64,000 bases of DNA from JAPSGM01 sp963777045. Lineage in GTDB: Bacteria; Chloroflexota; Limnocylindria; QHBO01. Below the pieces are notes generated by a model. It worked only from the letters and a program-made list of their open reading frames with translations, did not search any database and was not told the origin of the DNA. This document shows positions 20,928-30,210 of the stretch, piece by piece. The translations under genes were made by a program, and so were the position numbers. Where the stretch lies: the NCBI GenBank assembly GCA_963777045.1, contig CAVZPD010000022.1, positions 248,001 through 312,000 of the forward strand, read 5' to 3'. Within the stretch, counting starts at the first letter, position 1, and each line of letters begins with the position of its first letter.

Positions 20928-22289
20928 GGCCACGGCTGGTCTCGCAGGCCGACCCCGACGGCGTCCTCGAGGAGGCAATGCGGCGCCTGCAGGGCGATGG
21001 GGAGGCCTTCTACTCGGGTCGCGACGCCGCGCTGACCCGCTTCGCCGGCTCCCGCATCCATCAGAACGTCTCCGAGCACGATGCAACGCTCCGCATACGC
21101 GCCGTCGACGGCCAACGCTCCGGCGTGGCGAGCACGAATCGCCTCGACGCAGATGGTATCGGCGAGGTCGTCGAGCGCGCGATGGACGTCTGCCGCCGCT
21201 CCGCGCCCAATCCGGGCAGCGCGCCGCTGCCGTCCGCGGACGCCGGAGGGGTCGATTCCCGGCTCGGTTACGTGCGCGCCACGGCGGAGGCCGACCCCAG
21301 CCAACGCGCCGAGGGCGCACGCGCGGTCATCGCGGCGGCCGATGGCAGGCAGCTGGAGGCGAGCGGCGCCTTCAGCAGCGAGACGCCACACGATGGCCCT
21401 CGCCAATACGAACGGACTGCACTCGCGCCACAGCACGAGCCAGGCAAAGCTGATCACGGTCATCACCGGGGAGGAGCGAGCCTCCGGCTACGCGCAGGCA
21501 GCTGCCACGGACATCGACGCGATCGACGCAGCATCCGTCGGTGCCGAGGCGGCGGAGAAGGCAGCCCGCTCGATCGGGGCGATCGACGTGGAGCCGGGCG
21601 ACTACGAGGTCATCCTCGAGGAGTACGCCGTGCAGACCGTGCTCGAGTACCTCTCCTACGCAGGGTTCTCGGCGCTCGCCGTGGAGGAGGGCAGATCCTT
21701 CATGGAGCTCGGCAAGCGGGTGATGGGGGAGAACGTGACGATCTGGGACGACGGCAACGACCCGTCCGGCCTGCCGTCGGCCATGGATTTCGAAGGGGTC
21801 CCCAAGCAGCGGGTTGACCTCGTGACCGATGGCGTCGCCACCGCGGTGGTCCACGACTCAGCCACGGCGCGGCGTGCGGGCGTGCACTCGACCGGTCATG
21901 GGCTCCCGGCTCCCAATGCCTTCGGACCTGCTGCCTGGAACCTGTTCATGGCTCCCGGCTCGGGCGCCAAGGCGGGCATGCTCGCGTCGATCGAGCGGGG
22001 GATCTGGGTCACCCGCTTCCACTACGTCAACATCGTGCACCCCAAGCGCGGCGTGCTGACCGGCATGACCAAGGACGGGACCTTCCTGATCGAGAACGGG
22101 CGCCTCACCCGTCCCGTGCGCAACCTTCGGTTCACGCAGGCGATGCCGCAGGCCTTCGGCGAGGTCCGAGGCATCGCGGCCGAGACCCGGCTCGTATCGG
22201 CCGAGTACAGCGGCATCAACGCACGGGTTCCGGCGCTCCACCTCGGTCGCTTCGCGTTCACCGGGGCCACGGCAGCGGAGGCGACCTGA
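20921..22289 (+). pseudogene. tldE: TldE/PmbA-type subunit, one frameshift
   Basis: The first part (from MVGPRLVSQADPDGVLEEAMRR, ATG 20921) and the rest (ALANTNGLHSRHSTSQAK ... LHLGRFAFTG, stop 22289) are both well conserved as TldE/PmbA. They lie in different frames that meet at about 21383-21393, near GAFSSET. A one-base indel explains the break. As expected for TldE, the zinc HExxxH motif is absent. Because TldD is intact and both halves look conserved, a sequencing error is more likely than a dead gene. Confidence 0.85.
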
Positions 22290-22290
22290 G

Positions 22291-22503
22291 GTGGCGCCGC
22301 TGGAGCTGCGCATCGGCGACGTGCTGCGCCTGCGTCGCGAGCACCCGTGTGGTGGTCGTGACTGGGAGGTCGTGCGTCTCGGCGCCGACATCGGCCTCGT
22401 CTGCCGCAGCTGCAGCCACCGCATCCTGATGGATCGCCTCGACGTGGAGCGACGCTTCGTGGCGTACGTTGATCGGGGACGGCTGCCGGAAGGCGCGGCG
22501 TGA
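22291..22503 (+). CDS. DUF951 family small zinc-ribbon-like protein
   Basis: This 70-residue protein follows the DUF951 pattern from end to end: LRIGDVLRLRREHPCGGRDWEVVRLGADIGLVC, then CRSCSHRILMDR and a basic tail. One Cys in HPCGG and a pair in CRSC suggest a small metal-binding fold. The function is unknown; the family is common in Firmicutes and Chloroflexota. The GTG start is 2 nt after the tldE stop and its end overlaps the MFS start. Confidence 0.88.
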   Translation: MAPLELRIGDVLRLRREHPCGGRDWEVVRLGADIGLVCRSCSHRILMDRLDVERRFVAYVDRGRLPEGAA

Positions 22504-23945
22504 CGCACGGCGAGCTGCCACCCGAACTCGGCACCCAGGACCTGTCGGGAGCGGGGACCGTCTTCCGCAACCGCAGCTTCGTGCTGCTCTGGACTGCCCA
22601 GCTGCTGAGCCAGCTGGCCTCGAACATGGTGCTCGCGGCCCTGATGGCGGTCGTCTTCCGGGCCACCGGCTCGAACACGGCGATCGCCGTGCTGATCCTC
22701 ACCTTCCTGGTGCCCGCGGTCGGCTTCAGCGTCCTGGCCGGCGTCCTGGTCGAGCGCAGCGACGCACGCCTGATCATGCTCGCCACCAACGTGCTGCGCG
22801 CCGTCGGCGTCGTGCTCTTCATCTTCGTCGGGTCGAACGTCGGACTGATCCTGCTGATCAACCTGTTCGTCGCCACCATGACCGCCGTCTTTGCCCCCGC
22901 CGAGCTCACCTCGATACCGCGCATCGTCGAGCGGCGCCACCTGATGGCGGCCAACTCGATCTTCGTCCTCACCATCAACGCCACCTTCGCCATCGGGTTC
23001 GGCTTCCTTGGCCCCCTGCTGCTGACGACGGCGAGCGCGAACGCGGTGTACGTGGTGGTGGCGGTCATGTTCGGACTGGCGGCGGCGGCGATCGTGCCGC
23101 TGCCGGCGGTCAAGGCCGTCCGGCACGAGGAGTTCCGGGCAGAAGAGGCGGGTCGTGCGCTCCGCGCCGTCTTCGACCAGGTGAACGAGGGCATTCAATT
23201 CGTCCGCGAGAACAAGCGCATCGCATGGTCGCTTGCCTACCTCGGCATCGCGGCCAGCCTGATCGGCGTGATGGGAGCCATCGGCCCCGGCTTCGCCACC
23301 GACATCCTCCGCCTCTCGGAAGAGGACTTCTTCTTCGTGATGGGTCCCGCCGGCATGGGGGCAGTGATGGGGATCCTCTTCCTCAACGCGTACGGGAAGC
23401 GGATCCCGCGTCGCCTGGTGATCGACATCGGCCTGGTCGCCATGGGCGCCACGCTGGTGGCGCTGGCCATCGTCAAGCCGGTCGTCGGCTTCCTCTCGCC
23501 CGCGATGCAGCCGATCGAGCAGAGCCTCCCGCAGGCGCTTGCGCCAATCATCTCGCTCATCGCGATCGTGGTGGTGATCGCCGTCACGGCCGGCGTCGAG
23601 TACGCGTTCGTCGCCATTCCCTCGCAGACGGCGCTGCAGGAGGAGCTGCCGGTCGGGGTCCGGGGACGCATCTTCGGCATCCTGAACACGCTGCTCTCCG
23701 TCGCTTCGTTCCTGCCGGTCATCGCCGCGCCGCTGGCCGCCGACCTGCTCAACCTCGTCTTCCCGGGTGCCGGCATCCCGTGGGTGATGGCGATCCTCGG
23801 CGCGATCACGCTGTGGGCCGGCGTCGCGTCGTGGCGCCACAACCGGCGCGCCGGGCTGCATGCCACATCCGGGCCGGAACCGGCGGCAGAGGGCGGAGGC
23901 GTGCCGCAGGTTTCGCCTTCCGAGCCCGATGCCGATGCGGAGTAG
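22500..23945 (+). CDS. MFS transporter, probable efflux type
   Basis: This 481-residue protein has about twelve TM segments. FRNRSFVLLWTAQLLSQLASNMVLAAL is the typical start of the MFS-3 (enterobactin-exporter-like) subgroup, and VLVERSDARLIMLATNVLRAVGV matches the loop-2 region. A lengthened segment near residues 330-360 lies between the halves. The substrate is unknown. The GTG start overlaps the DUF951 stop (GTGA). Confidence 0.85.
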   Translation: MTHGELPPELGTQDLSGAGTVFRNRSFVLLWTAQLLSQLASNMVLAALMAVVFRATGSNTAIAVLILTFLVPAVGFSVLAGVLVERSDARLIMLATNVLRAVGVVLFIFVGSNVGLILLINLFVATMTAVFAPAELTSIPRIVERRHLMAANSIFVLTINATFAIGFGFLGPLLLTTASANAVYVVVAVMFGLAAAAIVPLPAVKAVRHEEFRAEEAGRALRAVFDQVNEGIQFVRENKRIAWSLAYLGIAASLIGVMGAIGPGFATDILRLSEEDFFFVMGPAGMGAVMGILFLNAYGKRIPRRLVIDIGLVAMGATLVALAIVKPVVGFLSPAMQPIEQSLPQALAPIISLIAIVVVIAVTAGVEYAFVAIPSQTALQEELPVGVRGRIFGILNTLLSVASFLPVIAAPLAADLLNLVFPGAGIPWVMAILGAITLWAGVASWRHNRRAGLHATSGPEPAAEGGGVPQVSPSEPDADAE

Positions 23946-25257
23946 GCTGCTCGCTGCCGGGGTGCTGCTCTTCTCGGTGGCGATCGCATGGCTGACAGTC
24001 ATGCAGACCGTCGCCGCCCGGCTCCTGCAGCTCGTCATCGTCATCTCGATCCTCTACGTCGCGTACCTGGCCCAGAAGGGCTTCCAGACGATTCGTGCGG
24101 CGCGTCGCGCCGATGCATCGACCGATGCCATACACGGCCGAGCGCAGCCGGACGTGACGGTGGTCGTGCCGGCCCGCGACGAGGCGCCAGTGATCGCCGA
24201 TCTCCTCGCCGACCTGGTGGCGCAGGAGTACGCGGTCGCAGGCACGCCAGCCTTCGACGTGCTCGTCATCGACGATGGGTCTGCGGACGCCACAAGCCAG
24301 GTCGCGCGGAGGGCCGGCGCGGCGCTCGGGGATCGCTTCCAGCTCGTTCGCCGAGAGGCGGGGAGCGGTCCACGGACGAAGGGATCGGCGCTGGCCCACG
24401 CCCACGGCCAGGTCCGGGGCGAGGTCGTCGCGGTGCTCGACGCCGACAGCCGGCTCGACGCCGACTACCTGGCGCGCGCCATGCGCGCGTGGGGCCGCGA
24501 TCCGGCTGCCGCCGCACTGCAGACCAGGCGCACGGCGATGAACCGGCATCGCGGATGGCTCCCCGGTGCCCAGGACGACGAGCAGCTGATGGACCTGGCC
24601 AGCCAGTGCGGACGCTGGGCGACCGACGGCACCGCGGAGGTGCGCGGCACCGGCATGTTCCTGCGACGCGACGTGCTCGAGCGGGTCGGCGGCTGGGACG
24701 AGCGCCACATCACCGAGGATCTCGAGCTGTCGACGCGGCTGGCCGCTGCGGGCGAACGCGTCACGCTTGCGCCGGAGGCCGTCGTGCGGGAAGAGGCGGT
24801 CGAGACGCTGGCCGGCCTCTGGCAGCAGCGCATGCGCTGGGCTGAGGGCAGCATGCGCCGCCTCATCGACCTGGGACCCGGCCTGCTCGCCACCGGGCGG
24901 CTGCCACTCCAGCGACGCCTGGATTTCCTGCTCTTCATGACCGAGTTCCTGGTGCCGCCGCTGTTCGTGGCCACCATCTTCGCCAGCATGCTGACGGTGG
25001 TGCTGCCGCGCTACGCGGACTGGACCGTGCCAGCGACGCTCTTCGTCGGCTATGGCGCCGGCACGTTCATGCTGGCCGCCGCGGGCCTGGCCGCCACCGG
25101 GGAGCGAGGATGGCGCGCCGTGGGTCGAGCGATCCGCGGCTCCCTCTTCCTGTCGCACTGGCTGGTGGTCGTACCCATCGCGCTGCTCAAGATTGCCATC
25201 GCGGCACCGACCACGGAGTTCTCCAGGACACCACGCTCGCCCCACCGAGACCGATGA
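23929..25257 (+). CDS. Membrane-bound family 2 glycosyltransferase
   Basis: An N-terminal TM helix pair precedes a GT-A domain. DVTVVVPARDEAPVIADLLADLVAQ begins it, VLVIDDGSADATSQVARR has the first Asp motif, and VVAVLDADSRLDADYL is the DxD. ITEDLELSTRL is the ED motif and QQRMRWAEG the Q/RxxRW motif. Three or four TM segments follow. This is the architecture of processive synthases and polyisoprenyl glycosyltransferases that make surface polysaccharides. The ATG at 23929 overlaps the MFS gene by 17 bp. Confidence 0.87.
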   Translation: MPMRSRLLAAGVLLFSVAIAWLTVMQTVAARLLQLVIVISILYVAYLAQKGFQTIRAARRADASTDAIHGRAQPDVTVVVPARDEAPVIADLLADLVAQEYAVAGTPAFDVLVIDDGSADATSQVARRAGAALGDRFQLVRREAGSGPRTKGSALAHAHGQVRGEVVAVLDADSRLDADYLARAMRAWGRDPAAAALQTRRTAMNRHRGWLPGAQDDEQLMDLASQCGRWATDGTAEVRGTGMFLRRDVLERVGGWDERHITEDLELSTRLAAAGERVTLAPEAVVREEAVETLAGLWQQRMRWAEGSMRRLIDLGPGLLATGRLPLQRRLDFLLFMTEFLVPPLFVATIFASMLTVVLPRYADWTVPATLFVGYGAGTFMLAAAGLAATGERGWRAVGRAIRGSLFLSHWLVVVPIALLKIAIAAPTTEFSRTPRSPHRDR

Positions 25258-26885
25258 GCATGCACGCGCCCGACCTCGTGGTTGCCGGCCAGGTCGTGCT
25301 GCGCGCGAGCGCCACGTCGATCCATACCGCAGGGGCGGTGGCGGTGCGCGAGGGTCGCGTCGTGGCGACCGGCGAGCGAGAGGAACTGCTGGCCCTGGCC
25401 GGCCGTCACACGCGGCTCATCGACGAGCCGGAGCTCGCCGTGGTGCCCGGCATGCACGACTTCCACCTGCACCTGGTGGGCATGGCTCGCCTGCGGCGCG
25501 AGCTGCGCCTCGATGGCCTGCGCGGTCCGGAGCTTCCTGCCGCGGTCCGCCGCGCCGCGGATCGCCTGCCCGCGCAGGCGTGGCTGCGGGGCCGCGGCTG
25601 GATCGAGGAGGCGCTCCAGGCAGACATCCCCGCGATGCTGGCCGACGCGGCCGCGGCCCACCCCACCCTGCTCTACTCGCACGACGCCCACTCGGCGTGG
25701 GCCTCGCCCGGGGCGCTCGCAGCAGCCGGCATCGGGGCCGCGACGGCCGACCCACCGGGCGGCCGGATCGAGCGCGACGCCGGTGGCCTCCCGAGCGGCA
25801 TTCTCCGCGAACGAGCCACGGATCTCGTCGAGCGCGTCGCCGGGCGGCTGCGCGGCCCTGAGCTCGAGCGTGCGTTGGACGAGACGGTCGGGGAGCTCCT
25901 TGCGTTGGGCGTGACGAACGTCGTTGATGCGGGCGATACGACCCCCGAGAACGGGACCGGGAGCTACGCTGCGCTAGGCGACCGCGCGTCGTTGCTCATG
26001 GCTGCTGCACCCCGCCTGGACGGCCGGCTTCGGGTGGCGATCGGGCTGCCGGCCGGCGCCATCGCGGCGGCAGCGGAGCTGGGACTCGCCACGGGGCGTC
26101 CGATCGCCGGCCACGGGACGATCGATACCGGTTGGGCCAAAGCGTACGCGGATGGTGCCCTGGGCTCTCGCACGGCGGCCCTGTTCGCTCCCTACACCTG
26201 CGGGCCCGGTGACGCGGGCATCCTTCGCCTGGAGGCTGCCGAGCTCGACGCGCTGCTGCTGGCGGCTCGGCAGCATGGCATCGGCCTGGCGGTGCATGCC
26301 ATCGGTGACCGCGCCGCTGCCACCGTACTCGATGCGCTGCAGCGCGCCCCGGTACGGGAGGAGAGCGTGCCCCCGGATCGGATCGAGCACCTGCAGCTCC
26401 TGCGCGTCGAGGATCTCGCACGCCTTGCCGCGCTCGACGTCACTGCCAGCATCCAGCCGGTCCACGCGGCCAGCGACCGCGACATGGTCGAGGCCTGCTG
26501 GGCGGATCGCCTGGACCTCGCCTACCCATGGCGCTCCCTGGCGCGAGCCGGCACCCGGCTGGCGTTCGGGTCGGACGCGCCCATCGAGACGCCGAATCCG
26601 TGGGTTGGCGTCTTCGCCGCCGTGCACCGCAGGTTCCCGGCCGATCAGCGCGGCGACTGGCAGCCTGCCCAGGCGCTCGACGTCCCGGCGGCGCTGGCCG
26701 CCTACACCGTGGCCGCGGCACGGTCCGCGGGCCGCCACGACCTCGGCCACCTCGAGGTGGGGGCCGTGGCCGACCTGGCTGTCCTCAACGTCGACCGCGC
26801 TGCGCTGCTCGCCGGCGACGAGCGCCTGGCAGGGATGCGGTCCCGCCTGACGATCGTCGCGGGGCGCGAGGTGCACCGCGCTTGA
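25254..26885 (+). CDS. YtcJ-like amidohydrolase
   Basis: This 543-residue protein of the amidohydrolase superfamily (amidohydrolase 3 branch) has the metal motif in GMHDFHLHLVG. KAYADGALGSRTAAL is the branch signature, HAIGDRA is another metal-ligand region, and GSDAPIETPNPWVGVFAAV contains the late Asp. Relatives hydrolyse N-formyl or amide bonds of small metabolites, but this branch has few known substrates. It overlaps the GT2 gene by ATGA and ends the tldD operon. Confidence 0.86.
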   Translation: MSMHAPDLVVAGQVVLRASATSIHTAGAVAVREGRVVATGEREELLALAGRHTRLIDEPELAVVPGMHDFHLHLVGMARLRRELRLDGLRGPELPAAVRRAADRLPAQAWLRGRGWIEEALQADIPAMLADAAAAHPTLLYSHDAHSAWASPGALAAAGIGAATADPPGGRIERDAGGLPSGILRERATDLVERVAGRLRGPELERALDETVGELLALGVTNVVDAGDTTPENGTGSYAALGDRASLLMAAAPRLDGRLRVAIGLPAGAIAAAAELGLATGRPIAGHGTIDTGWAKAYADGALGSRTAALFAPYTCGPGDAGILRLEAAELDALLLAARQHGIGLAVHAIGDRAAATVLDALQRAPVREESVPPDRIEHLQLLRVEDLARLAALDVTASIQPVHAASDRDMVEACWADRLDLAYPWRSLARAGTRLAFGSDAPIETPNPWVGVFAAVHRRFPADQRGDWQPAQALDVPAALAAYTVAAARSAGRHDLGHLEVGAVADLAVLNVDRAALLAGDERLAGMRSRLTIVAGREVHRA

Positions 26886-26966
26886 GCGAGAAGTCGGTGC
26901 GCAGCGTCAACGCGCGGCGTACGATGCCCGCCAGCGGGCTAGCATGCCGTTCACGGAGGCGAAAGC

Positions 26967-27233
26967 ATGGCCGAGCAGGAAGACGACCGGGCTGCGTTCC
27001 GGATCGAGGGTGACCAGCGGCTGCCGGTCGGGCCTGGCCACGGCTTGGGATCGAACTTCGACCCGACGCGGCTCGACTTCGGCCACCACGCCGGGCGAAC
27101 CATCGAGGAGCTGGGGGAGATCGACCCCGATTACCTGCGGTGGCTGGAGCGCCATCCATCGGGCGTCCGCTACCGGGCCGAGATCCAGCGCGTGCTGGGC
27201 GTCGTGAGGCGCTCCCTGGAGTGGAACCGCTGA
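26967..27233 (+). CDS. Small protein with ExoX-like C-terminal domain
   Basis: This 88-residue protein contains FGHHAGRTIEELGEIDPDYLRWLERHPSG. That matches the small domain found at the C-terminus of exodeoxyribonuclease X-like proteins (FGKYKG-type, DPDYLxWL). The nuclease part is absent, as in many free-standing copies. GGAGG lies 7 nt before the ATG and a TAGCAT -10 about 21 nt upstream. The role is unknown; nucleic-acid or protein binding is possible. Confidence 0.7.
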   Translation: MAEQEDDRAAFRIEGDQRLPVGPGHGLGSNFDPTRLDFGHHAGRTIEELGEIDPDYLRWLERHPSGVRYRAEIQRVLGVVRRSLEWNR

Positions 27234-27325
27234 GGCACGGCTGAGGGACCGCTGACGGCACCTGGCGCGACCTCGCCCCGTGGGCGGCGAGGGGCCGGGC
27301 ACGCGCCTTGCAATGGGCCTGCCTC

Positions 27326-28318
27326 GTGAGCAGGCAACCCCTCGACGGCGAAGCGCCCGTCATCAGCATGGCCGGCGTCACGCGCCGCTTCGACGACCTG
27401 ACGGCGGTGCGCGACGTATCCCTCCGCGTGGAGCGAGGCACGATCCTCGGTCTCATCGGGCCGAGCGGCTCGGGGAAGACGACCGTGATCCGCATGCTGA
27501 CCGGGACGCTCGAGCCGACACACGGAGAGCTCCGGGTTGCGGGCCAGGTTCCACGCCGCTTCTCGCGCTCCGTTCGGGAGCGGATCGCCTACATGCCCCA
27601 GCTCTTCAGCCTCTACCGCGACCTCACGGCCGAGGAGAACGTCGGCTTCGTCGCCGCGCTCTACGGGATCAGCTGGCGCGGACGAACGGACCGAGTCCGG
27701 CGTGCGCTCGAGACGGTTGACCTGTGGGAGGCTCGCAGCCGGAGGGCGGGCGACCTCTCGGGGGGCATGCAGCGGCGACTCGAGCTCGCCTGTGCGCTCG
27801 CCCACGAGCCCGACATTCTGTTCATCGACGAGCCGACGGCCGGCATCGACCCGATGCTGCGCCAGTCGATCTGGGGCGAGCTGCGACGGATGCGAGACGA
27901 GGGTCGCACGCTGCTGGTCACGACCCAGTACGTCGGCGAGGCCGAGTACTGCGACAGCGTCGCACTCCTTGACGAGGGCGAGCTGGTGGCCCTCGACACA
28001 CCGGAGGCGATGCGGCAGGGAGTCTTCGGCGGCGAAGTGCTGGAGCTCGAGGCGGAAGGAGCGGTGAGCCCGGAGGTCTTCGCGGAGCTGCCGGAGGTGA
28101 AGGGTGTCAGTCGCCTGGGCGCGAACCGGCTCCGCGTCACCGTGGCTGACGCAGGTACCGCCTCACCGCGACTGCTCGAGGCGTGCCGCTCCGCCGGCGT
28201 CAAGGTGGTGAGCCTCGACGAGTACCAGCCCGGGTTCGACGAGGTCTTCACGGAGCTCGTTCGCCGCCGCCGGGATCAACAGGACGATAGGCCACCCGAG
28301 GGCGCGCGTGCTGCATGA
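27326..28318 (+). CDS. ABC-2 type exporter ATP-binding protein
   Basis: This is a DrrA/CcmA-type ATPase. Walker A is GPSGSGKT, Q-loop MPQLFSLYRDLTAEENV, signature LSGGMQRR and Walker B ILFIDEPTAGIDP. TTQYVGEAEYCD replaces the usual switch histidine with Gln, a known variation in this group. The C-terminal DUF4162-like tail ends in FDEVFTELVRRR. The GTG at 27326 is chosen over a TTG at 27308; neither has a strong Shine-Dalgarno. The permease gene starts 11 bp before its stop. Confidence 0.86.
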   Translation: MSRQPLDGEAPVISMAGVTRRFDDLTAVRDVSLRVERGTILGLIGPSGSGKTTVIRMLTGTLEPTHGELRVAGQVPRRFSRSVRERIAYMPQLFSLYRDLTAEENVGFVAALYGISWRGRTDRVRRALETVDLWEARSRRAGDLSGGMQRRLELACALAHEPDILFIDEPTAGIDPMLRQSIWGELRRMRDEGRTLLVTTQYVGEAEYCDSVALLDEGELVALDTPEAMRQGVFGGEVLELEAEGAVSPEVFAELPEVKGVSRLGANRLRVTVADAGTASPRLLEACRSAGVKVVSLDEYQPGFDEVFTELVRRRRDQQDDRPPEGARAA

Positions 28319-29509
28319 CGGCTGGCGGAGCATCGTCCGCACGACATCGTTCATGGGCAAGGAGCTGCGCGAGGTCTGGCGGCGACCCGGCGTGCTGGCC
28401 TCGCTGGTCCTCGGGCCGTTCCTGATCATGCTGCTCTTCGGCCTCGGCTACACCGGCGCCCGGGCGCCGTTCCGGACGGAGATCGTCCTCCCCGCCAACA
28501 CGTCGCTGCCGCAGGATCCCGGGTTCTACGAGGACCTCGCCCCTGGCCAAATCGACGTGACCGACGTCACCGAGGACGAGGCGAACGCCGAACGCCACCT
28601 TCGCAACCAGCAGATCGACCTCATGGTGGTCGTCCCGCAGGACGCCGTCGAGCAGCTGCGAGCGGGCGAGCAGACCGAGTTCCTGGTTGCCTGGAACGAG
28701 GTCGACCCGGTGAACGACGGGCTCGCCCACCTCGCCGTCTCCAGCATGACCGCGGAGATCAACGCGGAGATCATCCGGCGCGCCGCGTCCGAGGGGATCG
28801 ACATCGCGGAGGGCCAGCTGGGTCCGCGGGTGACGAACATCTCGCCCGACGTGATCGCCAAGCCGACCAGGGCGGTCACGCAGAACGTGTCGCCCTCCGA
28901 CCCGATCCTGACCTCAACTTCTTCGGCCCGGCCGTGCTGGCGCTCGTGCTGCAGCACCTGGCGGTGACGCTCACCGCGCTATCGATGGTCCGCGAACGGC
29001 TGAGCGGCCAGATGGACCTCTTCCGCGTCGCGCCGGTGAACAGCATGGAGGTGCTGGTCGGCAAGTACATCGCCTACGCGCTGCTGACGTTGCTCATCGC
29101 GGGCGTCGTCGGCGCACTGATGGTCTTCGGGCTGGGCGTCCCGGTGCTGGGCGGCTACGCCGCGGCGCTCGGCATCGTGCTGCTGCTGGCCTTCGCCTCG
29201 CTGGGCGTGGGCCTGCTGATCTCCCTGGTGGCCGATTCCGAGCGCCAGGCGGTGCAGCTCTCCATGCTGGTGCTGCTGGCATCGGTCTTCTTCTCCGGCT
29301 TCGTGCTCCCGGTGGAGGACTTCATCGGTCCGGTGCAGTACATCTCGTACGTGCTGCCGGTGACCCACGGCATCGCCACGCTGCAGGAGACGATGCTGCG
29401 TGGCACCGTCACCGACGGACAGATGATCCTGGCCCTGGCCGGGATCGGCCTGGTGCTCTTCGTCCTCTCCCTGTTCCGGCTGCGGATGATCCTGCGCGGC
29501 GCGCGCTAG
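28308..29509 (+). pseudogene. ABC-2 type exporter permease, one frameshift
   Basis: The first part (GTG 28308, KELREVWRRPGVLASLVLGPFLIMLLFGLGY, then a large extracytoplasmic region) and the second (LNFFGPAVLALVLQHLAVTLTALSMVRERLSGQ ... LRMILRGAR) together form a standard ABC-2 permease with six TM segments. The frames join at about 28900-28912 around NVSPSDP/DLNFF. One base lost or gained explains the break. Both halves are intact, so an artefact is likely. It works with the ATPase upstream. Confidence 0.85.
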
Positions 29510-29518
29510 GGCTGTCGG

Positions 29519-30175
29519 TCAGACGGGACCGTCCACCATCTCGACGCGGGTGTGCCGGAAGAGCCAGGCGCTGCCAACGCCGGCAGCGGCAATCGGGAGC
29601 AGCTGCCACAGGAGGAAGCCGTAGAAGAGCAGGCTGAACGGGAGACCACCAGCCAGCTGTTCGGCGCCGATGCGCCCATCCAGCGAGCTGAGTTGACTCG
29701 CCAGCGCGCGCATGCGGGTCCCGACCCGCGCGATGTCGTCGCGGTTCACGCCCAGCGCCTGGCCGATGCCGTCCAGGTTGTCCCCCAGCTGCTGCAGCTG
29801 ATCGGCGCTCTGCCTGAACTGGTCGGCGAGTGGCAGCAACGGCTGCGCGCCGAAGAGCGAGATGGACATGTTCGCCGCCAGGGCCTCCAGTGTCGCCGAA
29901 GTCTGGCGGCTGAGCGACGCCGCGTTCGAGGCGGACGTCCGGGCCTGGACCAGGCTGGTGTCGAAGCCGTTGAAGGCGTCGGCGGCCGCGTCGGCCGCCT
30001 CGGTGGCCGACGTGAGGCTGGCCTGCGCCGAGGTCGTGACGCGATCGATCCGCCCGGCGAGCGGTCCGCCCACCAGCAGGGCAACGATCAGGAAGATGGC
30101 GCCGACCGCCGCGTAGGCGGCCAGGAGCCAGGCAAGAATGCGCATACGGGTGACGATGAGCGGATTCCGTGCCAC
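29519..30175 (-). CDS. Two-TM membrane protein with helical extracytoplasmic region
   Basis: This 218-residue protein has an N-terminal TM (ILAWLLAAYAAVGAIFLIVALLV) and a C-terminal TM (LLFYGFLLWQLLPIAAAGVGSAWLF). Between them is a long Ala/Ser/Gln-rich helical region with repeated small residues (ASLTSATEAADAAADAFNGFDTS...), which looks like a coiled coil. No family recognised. It is convergent with the ABC-2 permease, 9 bp away. An internal ATG at 30145 (MRILAW) is an alternative start. Confidence 0.65.
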   Translation of the reverse strand: MARNPLIVTRMRILAWLLAAYAAVGAIFLIVALLVGGPLAGRIDRVTTSAQASLTSATEAADAAADAFNGFDTSLVQARTSASNAASLSRQTSATLEALAANMSISLFGAQPLLPLADQFRQSADQLQQLGDNLDGIGQALGVNRDDIARVGTRMRALASQLSSLDGRIGAEQLAGGLPFSLLFYGFLLWQLLPIAAAGVGSAWLFRHTRVEMVDGPV

Positions 30176-30210
30176 GTGGCCTGCCCGTTCCTCTCTACGA
30201 TGCCCATCGC